From Gracilimonas mengyeensis (GTDB lineage: Bacteria; Bacteroidota; Rhodothermia; Balneolales; Balneolaceae): a stretch of DNA of 64,000 bases. The position numbers and the translations under genes are program-made. How positions within the stretch are numbered: position 1 is the first letter of the stretch; each line of letters begins with the position of its first letter. The stretch is taken from positions 124,001-188,000 of the forward strand of contig NZ_FXTP01000002.1 in assembly GCF_900182705.1 (NCBI RefSeq). The letters run 5' to 3'. Under the pieces are notes generated by a model. It saw only the letters and a program-made list of their open reading frames with translations. It made no database searches and was not told the origin of the DNA. This document shows, in pieces, positions 43,655 through 52,703 of the stretch.

Positions 43655-44252
43655 AACTGCAATTTTTTAATGAATAATGAATATAACAATCAGCGGAGAA
43701 GATACAGAATTAAGCGGGCTGGCGTGAAATATTTTAACGTTAAGGCGGGCTGAAGGACTTTTAGTAACGTTACAAGATGGTAAGTTTTAAAATGGGATAA
43801 CTGTATCATTTCCATCACTACCTGTATTGATCTCTTAAGTCTTGAGCGAGGAAAGTATGTAGCCAAGGAAGATGATGTTTACCGAGCGTTGACTTAAGAG
43901 TTTAAGCGAAGTAAGTCTCCCGACTTATGCTGCCTTGGCTTCACGCAAGTCAGGAGACTTGCACTGCTTTAACTTTCCAGTCTCCGCTGTGCTAAAGACT
44001 GAAAAGATCGTGGGAGGGGAATAGTGAAAGCCCAAAGAAACTCGTCCGACCACTGAAAAGGTAAATCTGGTTGAATATGCTCATGATAGCCTATAAGTAA
44101 ATTCCACTTGAACCAAGCCAGAAGTGGTCTGACGATTGGAAGGGGCGTGAAGTTGGGAGGGGCGTGAAAATGGCTTGTCAGTATTCAATAGTCGGACGAA
44201 TTGTAGTCGTCGGACGATGTACGGGAGATGGTTAGGATCCAGCACCTTCAAC
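43655..44252. other. Structured gene-free spacer
   Basis: A 600-base interval without a gene. Inverted pairs are AGCCAAGG (43861-43868) with CCTTGGCT (43933-43940), and 43913-43926 with 43947-43960 (one mismatch). GTAACGTTAC (43764-43773) is a perfect palindrome. Direct repeats are AGGGGCGTGAA (44141-44151, 44158-44168) and GTCGGACGA (44191-44199, 44209-44217), the latter with an inverted CGTCCGAC at 44043-44050. The 18-base ACGTTAAGGCGGGCTGAA (43737-43754) recurs at 51562. A non-coding RNA is possible but unproven. Confidence 0.5.
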
Positions 44253-44289
44253 AAAAAAACCCTGCTTGGCTAATGCAAAGCAGGGTTTT
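44253..44289 (-). terminator. Terminator of the SusCD locus
   Basis: AAAACCCTGCTT (44256-44267) and AAGCAGGGTTTT (44278-44289) form a perfect 12-base stem. On the minus strand it runs into seven T. It lies 48 bases beyond the phosphoesterase stop. Confidence 0.9.
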
Positions 44290-44336
44290 GGGATGAAGCT
44301 TATTGATAGATGAAGGGAAAGAGCTTGTCGGCTCTT

Positions 44337-45947
44337 TTACCTCTTCACAATACGGTAGTTGTATTCGTCAAAAAATTCCCTGCCAAACATATCTGATACC
44401 CGGATGATAAGCGTTTGTTCGCCTTCGGGTAAGTTTTTAGGAATACGGGTTTTCCACAAGTGACTGGAGGCAACGGCGTTATTCGGTCGCTTTCCTTTAA
44501 TCAGGCTTTCAGACAGATCCCATTTATTGCGTAATGAAGTTACGTAGGGATCGCCGAGTTCTATTTTGGTCATCTGCCTCCAATTGTCCTGTCCTTTGAC
44601 TTGGTATTCAACTTTTGTGGAATCGTTGCCCATAAAATAGTTCACGTATAAATCGGCATTAAACCACTCGCGTTGCGGTAGTACTTTAGGTCCCCATATG
44701 CTCATTTTTTTGGAATGATCTTCCCCGGCTACTTTATAATCAAGCACAAACTTATTACCCTCAAACTGAATGATGGAGTATCCGTTTGGAGTGCCATCTC
44801 TCATGAGGGTGGGAGGGATGTTATTCTCGTTGGGTTCCCCCGACCACCAATCACCACCGGTTGTACCTACATTATAGTGTAAATGAGGCGTTTCCCTTGT
44901 CCAGCCCCCATCACTCACAAACTGTAGTTGTTGAACGTGAGTATGAGCAGAGAGAGAAAGCGTATTTGGATATTCTGATAGCAAACCGAGTAGTCTGTTT
45001 CGGTTCTCTTCTAAAAAGTAACTGTTGATTGTTCTGGAATCAGAGGCATATCCCGGCACAGTAATAGGAATATGGAAAGCCAGCACAATTAAATGATCCT
45101 GGGGGACATGCTTAAGATCATTCTCGATAAAAGTGATTTGTTTGTCAGTCAGTCCTCCGATATAACCGGAGCCGCCATTTGGATTTGGATAAATCACATC
45201 ATCAATAATGATAAAATGAACCTTGCCTTTGTTGAAGGAATAGGTAGCAGGACCGAAGGTAGCCTCAAAGGTTTCATCGGCCAGCGAATCATGTTCCACA
45301 TCAAAGTTCATGTCGTGGTTTCCATACACATTAAACCAGGGCAGGCCTATACGGGCCACAGATTCTGAGTAGGGTTTGAAGAGGTCCAAGTCATCACCAA
45401 CCAAGTCGCCAAGTGAGATGCCAAATTCGTAGCCTTGTTCATCTACCAATTCGTCAACGATATCCCTGTCAAAGTAGTCCACTTCTTTCATGTTGTAGGG
45501 CTGCGGATCACCAAATACAAGTATATCGAAGTTGTCTTTTTGTTCTTCTTTGAAAAGCCCAAAGTTGATGGAACCGGGAAGGGGGCCGGAGGGAGAGACT
45601 CCCTGGTACTCTAGCTCCGGCGAACCGTTTGGTTTATGGATGTAATAAAATTGAGGACGGTTTAATTTGTCAACAGGCGTCTTATAGCCATCGGGTTTGA
45701 TGACAAATATGATGGTATCATCATTGACAGGAAGTTCATAGCGCCCTTGATGGTCCGTCAATACCACGTCTTCTCCATTGGAAACAGCTACCTTTGGTAG
45801 TGGTTCTTCGGAGCTATCTAACCGGCCATTATGGTTTTCGTCGTGGTAAAGAATTCCAGTAGCAGTTTTTTGGGCCAGCGCTGTATTTGAAGCAAGCAAT
45901 AGTAGTATAAGTACTAAAGCTGAAAAATATTTCATCATTGCATTCAT
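44337..45947 (-). CDS. Secreted calcineurin-like metallophosphoesterase
   Basis: A 536-residue secreted enzyme. Signal peptide 1-25 (MNAMMKYFSALVLILLLLASNTALA). The N-terminal beta domain (about 30-115: GILYHDENHNGRLDSSEEPLPKVAVSNGEDVVLTDHQGRYELP) resembles Cna-B/SdrD and the MetallophosN domain. The metallophosphatase core has FGDPQPYN, LGDLVGDDLDLF, YGNHDMNFD, FHIPI and SAHTHVQQL, the five conserved metal-ligand blocks. A C-terminal MetallophosC domain follows (about 400-536). It is the last gene of the SusC-SusD unit, so it probably attacks a phosphate-containing polymer or ester outside the cell, whose products the SusCD pair would import. The substrate is not identifiable. Confidence 0.9.
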   Translation of the reverse strand: MNAMMKYFSALVLILLLLASNTALAQKTATGILYHDENHNGRLDSSEEPLPKVAVSNGEDVVLTDHQGRYELPVNDDTIIFVIKPDGYKTPVDKLNRPQFYYIHKPNGSPELEYQGVSPSGPLPGSINFGLFKEEQKDNFDILVFGDPQPYNMKEVDYFDRDIVDELVDEQGYEFGISLGDLVGDDLDLFKPYSESVARIGLPWFNVYGNHDMNFDVEHDSLADETFEATFGPATYSFNKGKVHFIIIDDVIYPNPNGGSGYIGGLTDKQITFIENDLKHVPQDHLIVLAFHIPITVPGYASDSRTINSYFLEENRNRLLGLLSEYPNTLSLSAHTHVQQLQFVSDGGWTRETPHLHYNVGTTGGDWWSGEPNENNIPPTLMRDGTPNGYSIIQFEGNKFVLDYKVAGEDHSKKMSIWGPKVLPQREWFNADLYVNYFMGNDSTKVEYQVKGQDNWRQMTKIELGDPYVTSLRNKWDLSESLIKGKRPNNAVASSHLWKTRIPKNLPEGEQTLIIRVSDMFGREFFDEYNYRIVKR

Positions 45948-46040
45948 GTTATTGTAGTTGAGAATGTTGGGGAGGATTCACAAAAAAAAGCCATGCCATG
46001 CTCTGTAAACTGAAAGCATGACATAAACTTAAATTCTTGA

Positions 46041-47780
46041 TTACCACCCCGGGTTTTGTTCTAAATTTTCGTTTAGCGTTAAATCCTCTTTTGGAATGGG
46101 GTAGTAGTAGTCCTTAGGCTCTTCGAATGTGCCTCCAGGAAATAACTGCAGGTTGCCAGATGTGCCATTTGTAAGCGGCCGCTCATTAATATTGATTAAA
46201 GCTGTTACTTCAGACGGGGCACCGGAGGCATCTCCATCGTGTAAGTATACATCGTCCATGCCGTCATTATTAAAATCATGCCCTCCTAAACCTGAGAAGT
46301 AGATTCCATTGATAGGATCTTCTACAATGTTTCCTTCCTTCCATCGCATCAGGTCGTCCCATCGCAACCCTTCATTCACCAGTTCAACCCGCCGTTCTCG
46401 GCGAATTTCCAGCAAAACTCCTGTATTAGCACCGGATTCAAGGTTCTCATATAGAGATTCCTGGTATGGATCGGGGTTTGCGTTGGCATCCGCCATAATT
46501 AAGTGTGGCATATCAACCCGGTCTCTCAGCTTATTGATAGTAATATCCAGGTCACCCTGGGAAAGGGTTCCTAATTCTGCTTTTGCTTCGGCATAAATCA
46601 ATAATGCTTCTGCGTAACGGAAGAGAATGACATCGTTGAAGGAACCACCGGAACCCCACTCAGGACCTTTGGCCGGCAATGCTTTAATCACTCTATAGCC
46701 CGTTCTGGTAATATCTAAGTCAACCGGTTCGCGGTCTTCTGAGCCATAGGTTGAAAACTCAGGACCCGCCGTGGTTTGGGTTAATCGCGGATCACGATTT
46801 TGCATCTCCTGGTAAAACTCCATGGTTTCATACCCGGGCTGAGCGGTAAAGGGCGTACCGTCTGCCATCAGGTAGCTGTTGACCAATACTTTTGAAAGCC
46901 CCCATCTACCCTGGGTGGGCGCGGTCATGCGGTAAGCCAAATCATGTGTTCTTTTACCGAATTCATAATCTACAGCGAGGATGGTTTCTGTCATGTCCTG
47001 GTTATTTCGCGCAAAAAGATCCAGGTAGGCCTGATCCGGTCCGCCATTTGTGTACAAGGTGTAGGCTCCGGAGTCTATTAATTCCCTGGCGGCTGATGCG
47101 GCTTCTTCTAAAAAGCGCTCATGGTCACCTAATTCATGATATTTTCTAAAAGTACCTTCAAATAAGCAGATACGTGCTTTCAAAATGAGGGCCGTATATT
47201 TTGTGATTTGGTTTAATTTCTTTTCTGCAGGTATATTTTCAACCGCATAATTGATGTCGGCAAGCACAGAATCCATAACCAGGGCTCTGGGGTCGCGTGC
47301 TTTCTTTAAAAGGGCTTCATCACTTGCATCAATCACTTCGCTATACCAGGGTACATCACCAAACTGTTTTACTTTATCATAGTAAAAGTAGGCTCTGAAA
47401 AACCGGGCTATTTCCGAATACTTAGCTTTTGCAAAGCCATCATCTACCCGTCTGTAATTTTCGAGGAAGTAATTGATCTTGCGAAGATGTCCCCAAGACC
47501 ATCCTCCACTTCCACTATTTGTGGGAACAATACGTGTTCCTTCAACTCTTGCAGAGGCGCTAACACCTAGTATATTATCAGACTCAGCATCTTGCATATA
47601 GACTGATTTTGTTGGCAGAACCTCATAGAGATCATTGGTATAGACCCTCAGGTCGTTACCCGTATTAAAGAATTCATCGGAGGTGATAGCATCATCGGGG
47701 GGCTGATTAAGTATATCCTGGCAACCTGCATTGATCAGTAAAAGAAATGCGAATAGTGATAGTTGTTTTATCCTGTTCAT
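46041..47780 (-). CDS. SusD/RagB family lipoprotein
   Basis: A 579-residue surface lipoprotein that captures substrate for its SusC partner. I took the ATG at 47778-47780 (MNRIKQLSLFAFLLLINAGCQDIL) because the lipobox LINAGC sits at a normal distance. SusD marks include DEFFNTGNDLRVYTNDLYEVL at the N-terminus, AEARFFRAYFYYDKVKQFGDVPW-type helices (here IARFFRAYFYYDKVKQFGDVPW) and the C-terminal ILFRYAEALLIYAEAKAELG...INKLRDRVDMP and RRERRVELVNEGLRWDDLMRW. It lies 63 bases behind the susC stop in the same unit. Confidence 0.94.
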   Translation of the reverse strand: MNRIKQLSLFAFLLLINAGCQDILNQPPDDAITSDEFFNTGNDLRVYTNDLYEVLPTKSVYMQDAESDNILGVSASARVEGTRIVPTNSGSGGWSWGHLRKINYFLENYRRVDDGFAKAKYSEIARFFRAYFYYDKVKQFGDVPWYSEVIDASDEALLKKARDPRALVMDSVLADINYAVENIPAEKKLNQITKYTALILKARICLFEGTFRKYHELGDHERFLEEAASAARELIDSGAYTLYTNGGPDQAYLDLFARNNQDMTETILAVDYEFGKRTHDLAYRMTAPTQGRWGLSKVLVNSYLMADGTPFTAQPGYETMEFYQEMQNRDPRLTQTTAGPEFSTYGSEDREPVDLDITRTGYRVIKALPAKGPEWGSGGSFNDVILFRYAEALLIYAEAKAELGTLSQGDLDITINKLRDRVDMPHLIMADANANPDPYQESLYENLESGANTGVLLEIRRERRVELVNEGLRWDDLMRWKEGNIVEDPINGIYFSGLGGHDFNNDGMDDVYLHDGDASGAPSEVTALININERPLTNGTSGNLQLFPGGTFEEPKDYYYPIPKEDLTLNENLEQNPGW

Positions 47781-47843
47781 GGTATGACGTGTTTTAAAAT
47801 TGTTCATAAAATTCTTCGGTTTTTCTGTTTCAGAGGAGGTGAA

Positions 47844-50800
47844 TTAGAAGCTAATTTCGACCCCTGCTGAGAAGGTTTTACCCATAGGATAGAGTTGGGT
47901 ATTGGTTGCAGGTTTGGCACTAACACCATTAGGATTTGAATAGCTAACATGAGCCCCAACTTCTTCAGGGTCCAAGTACTTGGTTAAGTCTCCAAATCTC
48001 CACGTAAACAAATTCTCTCCACTGAAGTAGATCCTGAATTTTTTGATATTCGCTTTATTTACAAGACTTGCGGGAAGGGTAAAGCCTACCGTCAGGTTTT
48101 TTATTCTCAGATAGCCAATGTTGGTGAGATAGTAATCATTAATATTAGCCGACATGCGCCCTGAACTTAGAGCATTATAGGCTCTTTGTCTTTGAGGATA
48201 AATTCTATTCGGATCATTTGGATGTTCGGGATCCCACACTTTGTTTACGATGTCTTTTCTGATAAAAGACACATAGGGACGGTGGAATGTAGCCCAGTAA
48301 AGCGGCCCTGACGGATACCAATCTTGTTTGGCAACGCCTTGCCCAATGATTCCGAGATCAAAATGTTTCCAGTTTGCATTTATATTGAAGCCAAAAGGGA
48401 ATTGAGGCATTGCATTACCAATACGCTGCAAATCTCCTGGATTATCGAGGGTGTTGTCTCCATTGTTGATTTGGCCATCCCCGTTCACATCAACATATCT
48501 GAGGTCGCCACCTTTCAGGTAATTCCAGTCAGAGTTCGATCCATAGTCAAGAATTCCACGGTAAACCTCGACGATATTTTCTGCTCCAAATGAATTTTGA
48601 AAAGCAGCTGCTTCTTCATCGGATTGAAACTGTCCGTCAATGCGATAGCCCCAAATTTCGCCAAGCTTCTGACCTTCCCAAAAAGTACTTAATAGCCCAT
48701 TCGGGTTATCAAACTTGGTAATTACTCCTTCATTGTTTGAGACATTGGCCCGGATGTTAAAAGCAAGCGGGGAACCAAAAACATCAAACTGATCATTATA
48801 GCCAAGGCTGACTTCGAAACCTCTGTTTCGCATAGAAGCGTAATTTCTGCGTGGCTCTGAAGCGCCAAACACAGCCGGCAGCGGTTGCCCGGGCAGATAC
48901 ATATCGCTGGTATTTCGTTCATACAGATCAACAGACGCTGTCAAACGATCTTGCAGGAATCCCATATCCACCCCAAGGTTTGTAGAAACAATTTTTTCCC
49001 ATCCAATGTTAGCTGACAGGGGTTCCGGGGCTCTGGCATAATTTACTTCCTGCCCGTCGATGAGCCATGAGGTTCTGCCCATGCCAATTAGTTGCCTAAA
49101 GGTATTAACGCCCACATTTTGATTTCCAAGTTTACCGTAGGAAGCACGGATTTTTAAAGAGGAAATCACATCATCCAGAGCAGGAGTCCAAAAATTTTCC
49201 CGGTCTACCTGCCAGCCGAGACCCACGGATGGAAATAGTCCCCACCTGTTGTCTTCGGGGAATCTGGACGACCCATCATACCGGGCGTTCACTTCTAAGA
49301 GGTATTTGCCATCGTAATCGTAATTAAAACGTCCAAAGTATCCTTGCAGAGCCCATTCCAGCGTAGAACCTTCCATATCCAGTATTTGGGTTCCGAATGC
49401 AATGTTTGATTTTTCTACCGTAAGTAAGTCTTCAATCCGGGCTCCTATTCTGTCCCGGTCAAATACTTCCTGGTTAAAGCCAAGCATAAGTTTAAAATTA
49501 TGCCTGGAAGCTATATCCTCTGTATAAGTTCCGTAGATATTCAGCGCTGTGTAATAATCTTTCCAGCGATATTCATTGTGACGATTCAAGCCGGCATCTT
49601 CAATGAGCTCAAGTTCATCACCTGATAAATAACTAAAGGGTTTATATGTGTAGGTTCTGTCCGTTCGGTCAATACTGTAATTGTAATCCATATTGAGCTC
49701 CAATTGGTCGAATGGACGTACTTCGGCTTTAAGCGTATTCGTCTGTTTTTCGTACTGCCATTGGCGATGAGCGGCGCCTTCCATTAAAGCTCCAAGCCGA
49801 CCTACGTATCCGTTCCTGGTACGTCCTACACTTACACCTACTCCATCCACAGATACCGGGTGATTTGGAAAGAGGTCTCGCCATTTACTTACTCCAAGCG
49901 TACCACCCCAGCCATTTTTGGTACCCGCATACTGTTCATCATATCTGCTGCTAAACCTGCTAATAGCAGAAAGCTTGAGCCAATCATAAGGTGTAGCTGC
50001 TAAATTAAGTTGAAGGTTATATCTCTTCATCTCTGCATCCTGTATGTTTTGGATTTTCTCTCTTTCATATATTCTTCCTGATATGACGCCGGATAATTGT
50101 TCAGATCCTCCGGAGATAGAAATATTATGTGATGCATGTGGGCGCCTTTCCTTGAACAGCACATCGTAGAAGTCGGTATTCATAAAAAACTTGTAAGAGC
50201 CATCTGGTTGCTGTTCATAGAAAGGGTCTCGTTCGCCGTTGCCTACTTGCCGGGCAATTTCCCAGTCTTCTCCCTCATAACACACATAGCAGCCACTATG
50301 GTACGAGCCAATGGCTCCATCTGCCCATTGAGCATAGGTATAGGGATTTGTTACAAAATCAGTACGCGCCGTATTTTTGGTAAATCCAAAATTGTTGGAG
50401 TAGCTCACCTCAAATTCTCCTTCCCGGCCAGTTTTTGTTGTTACCAGTACTACCCCAAAGGATCCTCTGGCACCGTAAATGGCGGCTGATTGGGCATCTT
50501 TTAATACCGTTATACTCTCAATGTTATTCGGGTTGATATTTGCGAGATCTTCCTCTATCCCATCCACTAAAATAAGTGGCGAACCTCCGTTTATGGAGTT
50601 GAAACCACGAATATTGATTTCGGGTGTTTGTGAAGGATCACCACCCGATGCCGAGCGGATGTTTAAGCCGGGAACGGCGCCTTGTAAGGAGGTAGCAATA
50701 TCAGCCGAAGGACGGCTTACTATGCCATCAACTTCTACCTGAGCAACCGAGCCAACAATGTTTTCTTCCCTTTGGGTACCATATCCTACAACTACAATGT

Positions 50801-51212
50801 CTTCGCCTGTCATTGTTGCTAACTGTAATTGTACATTGATAACTGTCCTGCCGTTAATGGGTATTTCCTTGTTCTCAAATCCAATAAAAGAGAACCTAAG
50901 TGTATCTTGGGGGGAAAGAGCCGTCAGAGAATATCGGCCTGTACTGTCCGTTGAGGTACCAATTGTTCTGCCATAAGTTTTGGCAGATCCTTTAACTCTT
51001 ACGTTTACCCCGGTTAATGATTCAGAGTTTGAAGCGTCCGTAACACGTCCGGTTATTTCAAAGCTTTGTTGGTTGTCGGATCCTTCTGTAGTGTTTGATT
51101 GGCCATAAAGGGTATGATGGGAGAAGATAAAAACGAATAATATTAAGCAGAGAGTCGTTTGCTTAAGAATTCGTAGCCTATCTTTCCTTTGGTTGGGAAA
51201 GTAATTTTCCAT
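47844..51212 (-). CDS. SusC/RagA family TonB-linked receptor
   Basis: A 1122-residue outer-membrane importer. The start is ATG 51210-51212 (MENYFPNQRKDRLRILKQ...), preceded by AAGGAAGG; an upstream in-frame TTG lies beyond the likely transcription start. Signal peptide about 1-38. A CarboxypepD_reg-like domain (FEITGRVTDASNSESLTGVNVRVKG) is followed by the SusC plug signature (GYGTQREENIVGSVAQVEVDGI, RGFNSINGGSPLILVDGIEEDLANINPNNIESITVLKDAQSAAIYGARGSFGVVLVTTK) and a large barrel ending TFSAGVEISF. It is paired with SusD and a secreted phosphoesterase. No sigma/anti-sigma or HTCS regulator is adjacent. Confidence 0.95.
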   Translation of the reverse strand: MENYFPNQRKDRLRILKQTTLCLILFVFIFSHHTLYGQSNTTEGSDNQQSFEITGRVTDASNSESLTGVNVRVKGSAKTYGRTIGTSTDSTGRYSLTALSPQDTLRFSFIGFENKEIPINGRTVINVQLQLATMTGEDIVVVGYGTQREENIVGSVAQVEVDGIVSRPSADIATSLQGAVPGLNIRSASGGDPSQTPEINIRGFNSINGGSPLILVDGIEEDLANINPNNIESITVLKDAQSAAIYGARGSFGVVLVTTKTGREGEFEVSYSNNFGFTKNTARTDFVTNPYTYAQWADGAIGSYHSGCYVCYEGEDWEIARQVGNGERDPFYEQQPDGSYKFFMNTDFYDVLFKERRPHASHNISISGGSEQLSGVISGRIYEREKIQNIQDAEMKRYNLQLNLAATPYDWLKLSAISRFSSRYDEQYAGTKNGWGGTLGVSKWRDLFPNHPVSVDGVGVSVGRTRNGYVGRLGALMEGAAHRQWQYEKQTNTLKAEVRPFDQLELNMDYNYSIDRTDRTYTYKPFSYLSGDELELIEDAGLNRHNEYRWKDYYTALNIYGTYTEDIASRHNFKLMLGFNQEVFDRDRIGARIEDLLTVEKSNIAFGTQILDMEGSTLEWALQGYFGRFNYDYDGKYLLEVNARYDGSSRFPEDNRWGLFPSVGLGWQVDRENFWTPALDDVISSLKIRASYGKLGNQNVGVNTFRQLIGMGRTSWLIDGQEVNYARAPEPLSANIGWEKIVSTNLGVDMGFLQDRLTASVDLYERNTSDMYLPGQPLPAVFGASEPRRNYASMRNRGFEVSLGYNDQFDVFGSPLAFNIRANVSNNEGVITKFDNPNGLLSTFWEGQKLGEIWGYRIDGQFQSDEEAAAFQNSFGAENIVEVYRGILDYGSNSDWNYLKGGDLRYVDVNGDGQINNGDNTLDNPGDLQRIGNAMPQFPFGFNINANWKHFDLGIIGQGVAKQDWYPSGPLYWATFHRPYVSFIRKDIVNKVWDPEHPNDPNRIYPQRQRAYNALSSGRMSANINDYYLTNIGYLRIKNLTVGFTLPASLVNKANIKKFRIYFSGENLFTWRFGDLTKYLDPEEVGAHVSYSNPNGVSAKPATNTQLYPMGKTFSAGVEISF

Positions 51213-51270
51213 AGTATAATGCCTTCCTTTAGTGTTACTGGTTATAGTTATTTCCGGTGATGCTAAATTC

Positions 51271-51334
51271 GGCCCGATTTCTAATCGATGACTGACGTGC
51301 AAATCTATTATCGAATTAGGTCGGGCTTTTTTTT
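51271..51334 (+). repeat. Inverted repeat with T-tract around susC promoter
   Basis: GGCCCGATTTCTAATCGA (51271-51288) pairs imperfectly with TCGAATTAGGTCGGGCT (51311-51327). On the plus strand the stem is followed by eight T, so it could end a transcript antisense to the susC leader. The susC -7 element lies in the loop. Confidence 0.5.
51300..51307 (-). promoter_or_regulatory. TAnnTTTG promoter element for susC
   Basis: CAAATCTA on the plus strand reads TAGATTTG on the minus strand, a full -7 consensus match, 87 bases before the susC ATG. It gives a leader of about 80 bases. No correctly spaced -33 was found. Confidence 0.55.
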
Positions 51335-51592
51335 AGATGTCAAAGAAAGGGAAGACCTCGATTTATTTCTTTATGGGAATGTTACTAAACTGTAACTCTT
51401 CTGTTGGCTTGTAATCAATTATTAATTTTGCACTTCTTTATTGGAAAAATGGTTTGCGCTATTACTGTTAAGCGTAAAGAAGCCCAGGCAATCTTTAAGC
51501 GGGCATAAGTTCGGGATGAGAAGTCAGCCTGTGGCTGATGAACAGATAGGTGAGATTTTTTACGTTAAGGCGGGCTGAAAGGGGGGGATAAT

Positions 51593-51620
51593 AAAAAAGC
51601 CCTTCGGATGAAGGGCTTTT
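51593..51620 (-). terminator. Terminator of respiratory supercluster
   Basis: AAAAGCCCTT (51595-51604) and AAGGGCTTTT (51611-51620) form a perfect 10-base stem. On the minus strand it ends in a T run (complement of 51593-51598), 24 bases after the subunit IV gene. Confidence 0.9.
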
Positions 51621-51644
51621 CAAAAAGTTCTCAAATGATGTGTC

Positions 51645-51962
51645 CTAAAATGAGGGGACTACATCAACGCGGTAAAGCATATCCAATAGAGTGATGCTGA
51701 CCATCAGTATAAAAAAGGCAACGGCCATAAGCAGCAACATAGCATTGAACTTGGTATCCCAGTATAGGTTCATAAAGAAAGCGGCTACCAGGAAAGCTTT
51801 CACCAGGGCGATGCTCAAGGCTACAATAACATCAAACGGTGGGGGGATGGCAACAAATTTTGCCATTACCACTGTCAATATAGTTAAGATGAATAACCCT
51901 GCAGCAACGGCCCAAAGTTGGCCTGCAGAAGAAACATGGTGTTCGTGATTTTGTCCGCTCAT
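51645..51962 (-). CDS. ctaF: Cytochrome c oxidase subunit IV family protein
   Basis: A 105-residue membrane protein with three helices (about 16-34, 43-65 and 74-95). The pattern ALSIALVKAFLVAAFFMNLYWDTKFN is that of the prokaryotic subunit IV (CtaF/CyoD) family, which stabilises the oxidase without cofactors. A His-rich start (SGQNHEHHVSS) is present. It is the last gene of the cluster, followed by a strong terminator. Confidence 0.88.
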   Translation of the reverse strand: MSGQNHEHHVSSAGQLWAVAAGLFILTILTVVMAKFVAIPPPFDVIVALSIALVKAFLVAAFFMNLYWDTKFNAMLLLMAVAFFILMVSITLLDMLYRVDVVPSF

Positions 51963-52017
51963 AGCTTGTAAAAGTAATTAATTCGGTGTTGAAAGAGTTG
52001 GTTGAGAAGGATAGCTG

Positions 52018-52668
52018 TCATTCAATGAGATATAACAGAGGGAACAGGAAGATCCAGATCAGGTCAACCAAGTGCCAGTAAAGGCCTGTCATTTCCACAG
52101 GAGTGTAGTAATCGCTGCCAAACTCTCCGCGTCGGGCACGTACGTAAATCCACATCATCAACCCAATACCAATGATAACGTGCAAGGCGTGAATGCCGGT
52201 CATCATATAGTAGATGCTAAAGAAAATGGGCGCCTGTGCATGTTGCAGCCCTTCATAGCTGTAAAACTGTCCGGGGAAGATGCCTAAATGGAATTTATGG
52301 GAGTATTCAAAGCCTTTAATCACCATAAACACAATGGCAAGGCCAATGGTTATAAGCAGGTTTATTTTAAGGCCTTTGGTCTGATTCTTCTGTGCCGAAC
52401 GGATAGCCATGGCCACGGTTAAACTACTACCAATAAGCACGATAGTGTTTACTGCTCCCCAGAACGTATTCAGTTCAAGGGCGGCTTCCGTAAACAGTTC
52501 GGGATACCAGGCTCTGTACACGATATAAGCCATGAAGAGCCCGCCGAAGAATAAGATTTCATTTACCAGAAATACCCACATGCCCAGTTTGGCGGTATCA
52601 AATTGCTGATCTCCATCAACAAAGTGATGCTGCACATGAGCCGTTTGTGTTGTCGAATGATTCGCCAT
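52018..52668 (-). CDS. ctaE: Cytochrome c oxidase subunit III
   Basis: A 216-residue protein with five helices, the short form of subunit III typical of caa3 oxidases. Motifs include LGMWVFLVNEILFFGGLFMAYIVYR, FWGAVNTIVLIGSSLTVAMAIRSAQ, IYYMMTGIHALHVIIGIGLMMW and the terminal EMTGLYWHLVDLIWIFLFPLLYL. It surrounds but does not bind the redox centres. It lies 35 bases behind subunit I. Confidence 0.95.
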   Translation of the reverse strand: MANHSTTQTAHVQHHFVDGDQQFDTAKLGMWVFLVNEILFFGGLFMAYIVYRAWYPELFTEAALELNTFWGAVNTIVLIGSSLTVAMAIRSAQKNQTKGLKINLLITIGLAIVFMVIKGFEYSHKFHLGIFPGQFYSYEGLQHAQAPIFFSIYYMMTGIHALHVIIGIGLMMWIYVRARRGEFGSDYYTPVEMTGLYWHLVDLIWIFLFPLLYLIE

Positions 52669-52703
52669 TTACTTGCGGAGTTATGTTAGTTTTAAAAAAT
52701 GTT

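Larger units (their letters stand above)
51213..51644. other. Upstream region of SusCD locus and spacer
   Basis: No gene. It contains the susC promoter element, a long imperfect inverted repeat around it (51271-51326), an 18-base repeat (51562-51579) shared with 43737-43754, TTAAGCGGGC near 51495 (also at 43710) and the terminator at 51593. TAATTTTG at 51423-51430 is a plus-strand promoter-like match with no gene after it. Confidence 0.55.

Noticed and set aside
51213-51302. Upstream TTG start for susC adding 30 residues
   Set aside because: It overlaps the predicted promoter element, and the later ATG has a good ribosome site and signal peptide.
51423-51430. Plus-strand promoter TAATTTTG
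   Set aside because: No gene or transcript end is recognisable downstream on the plus strand before the oxidase genes on the other strand.
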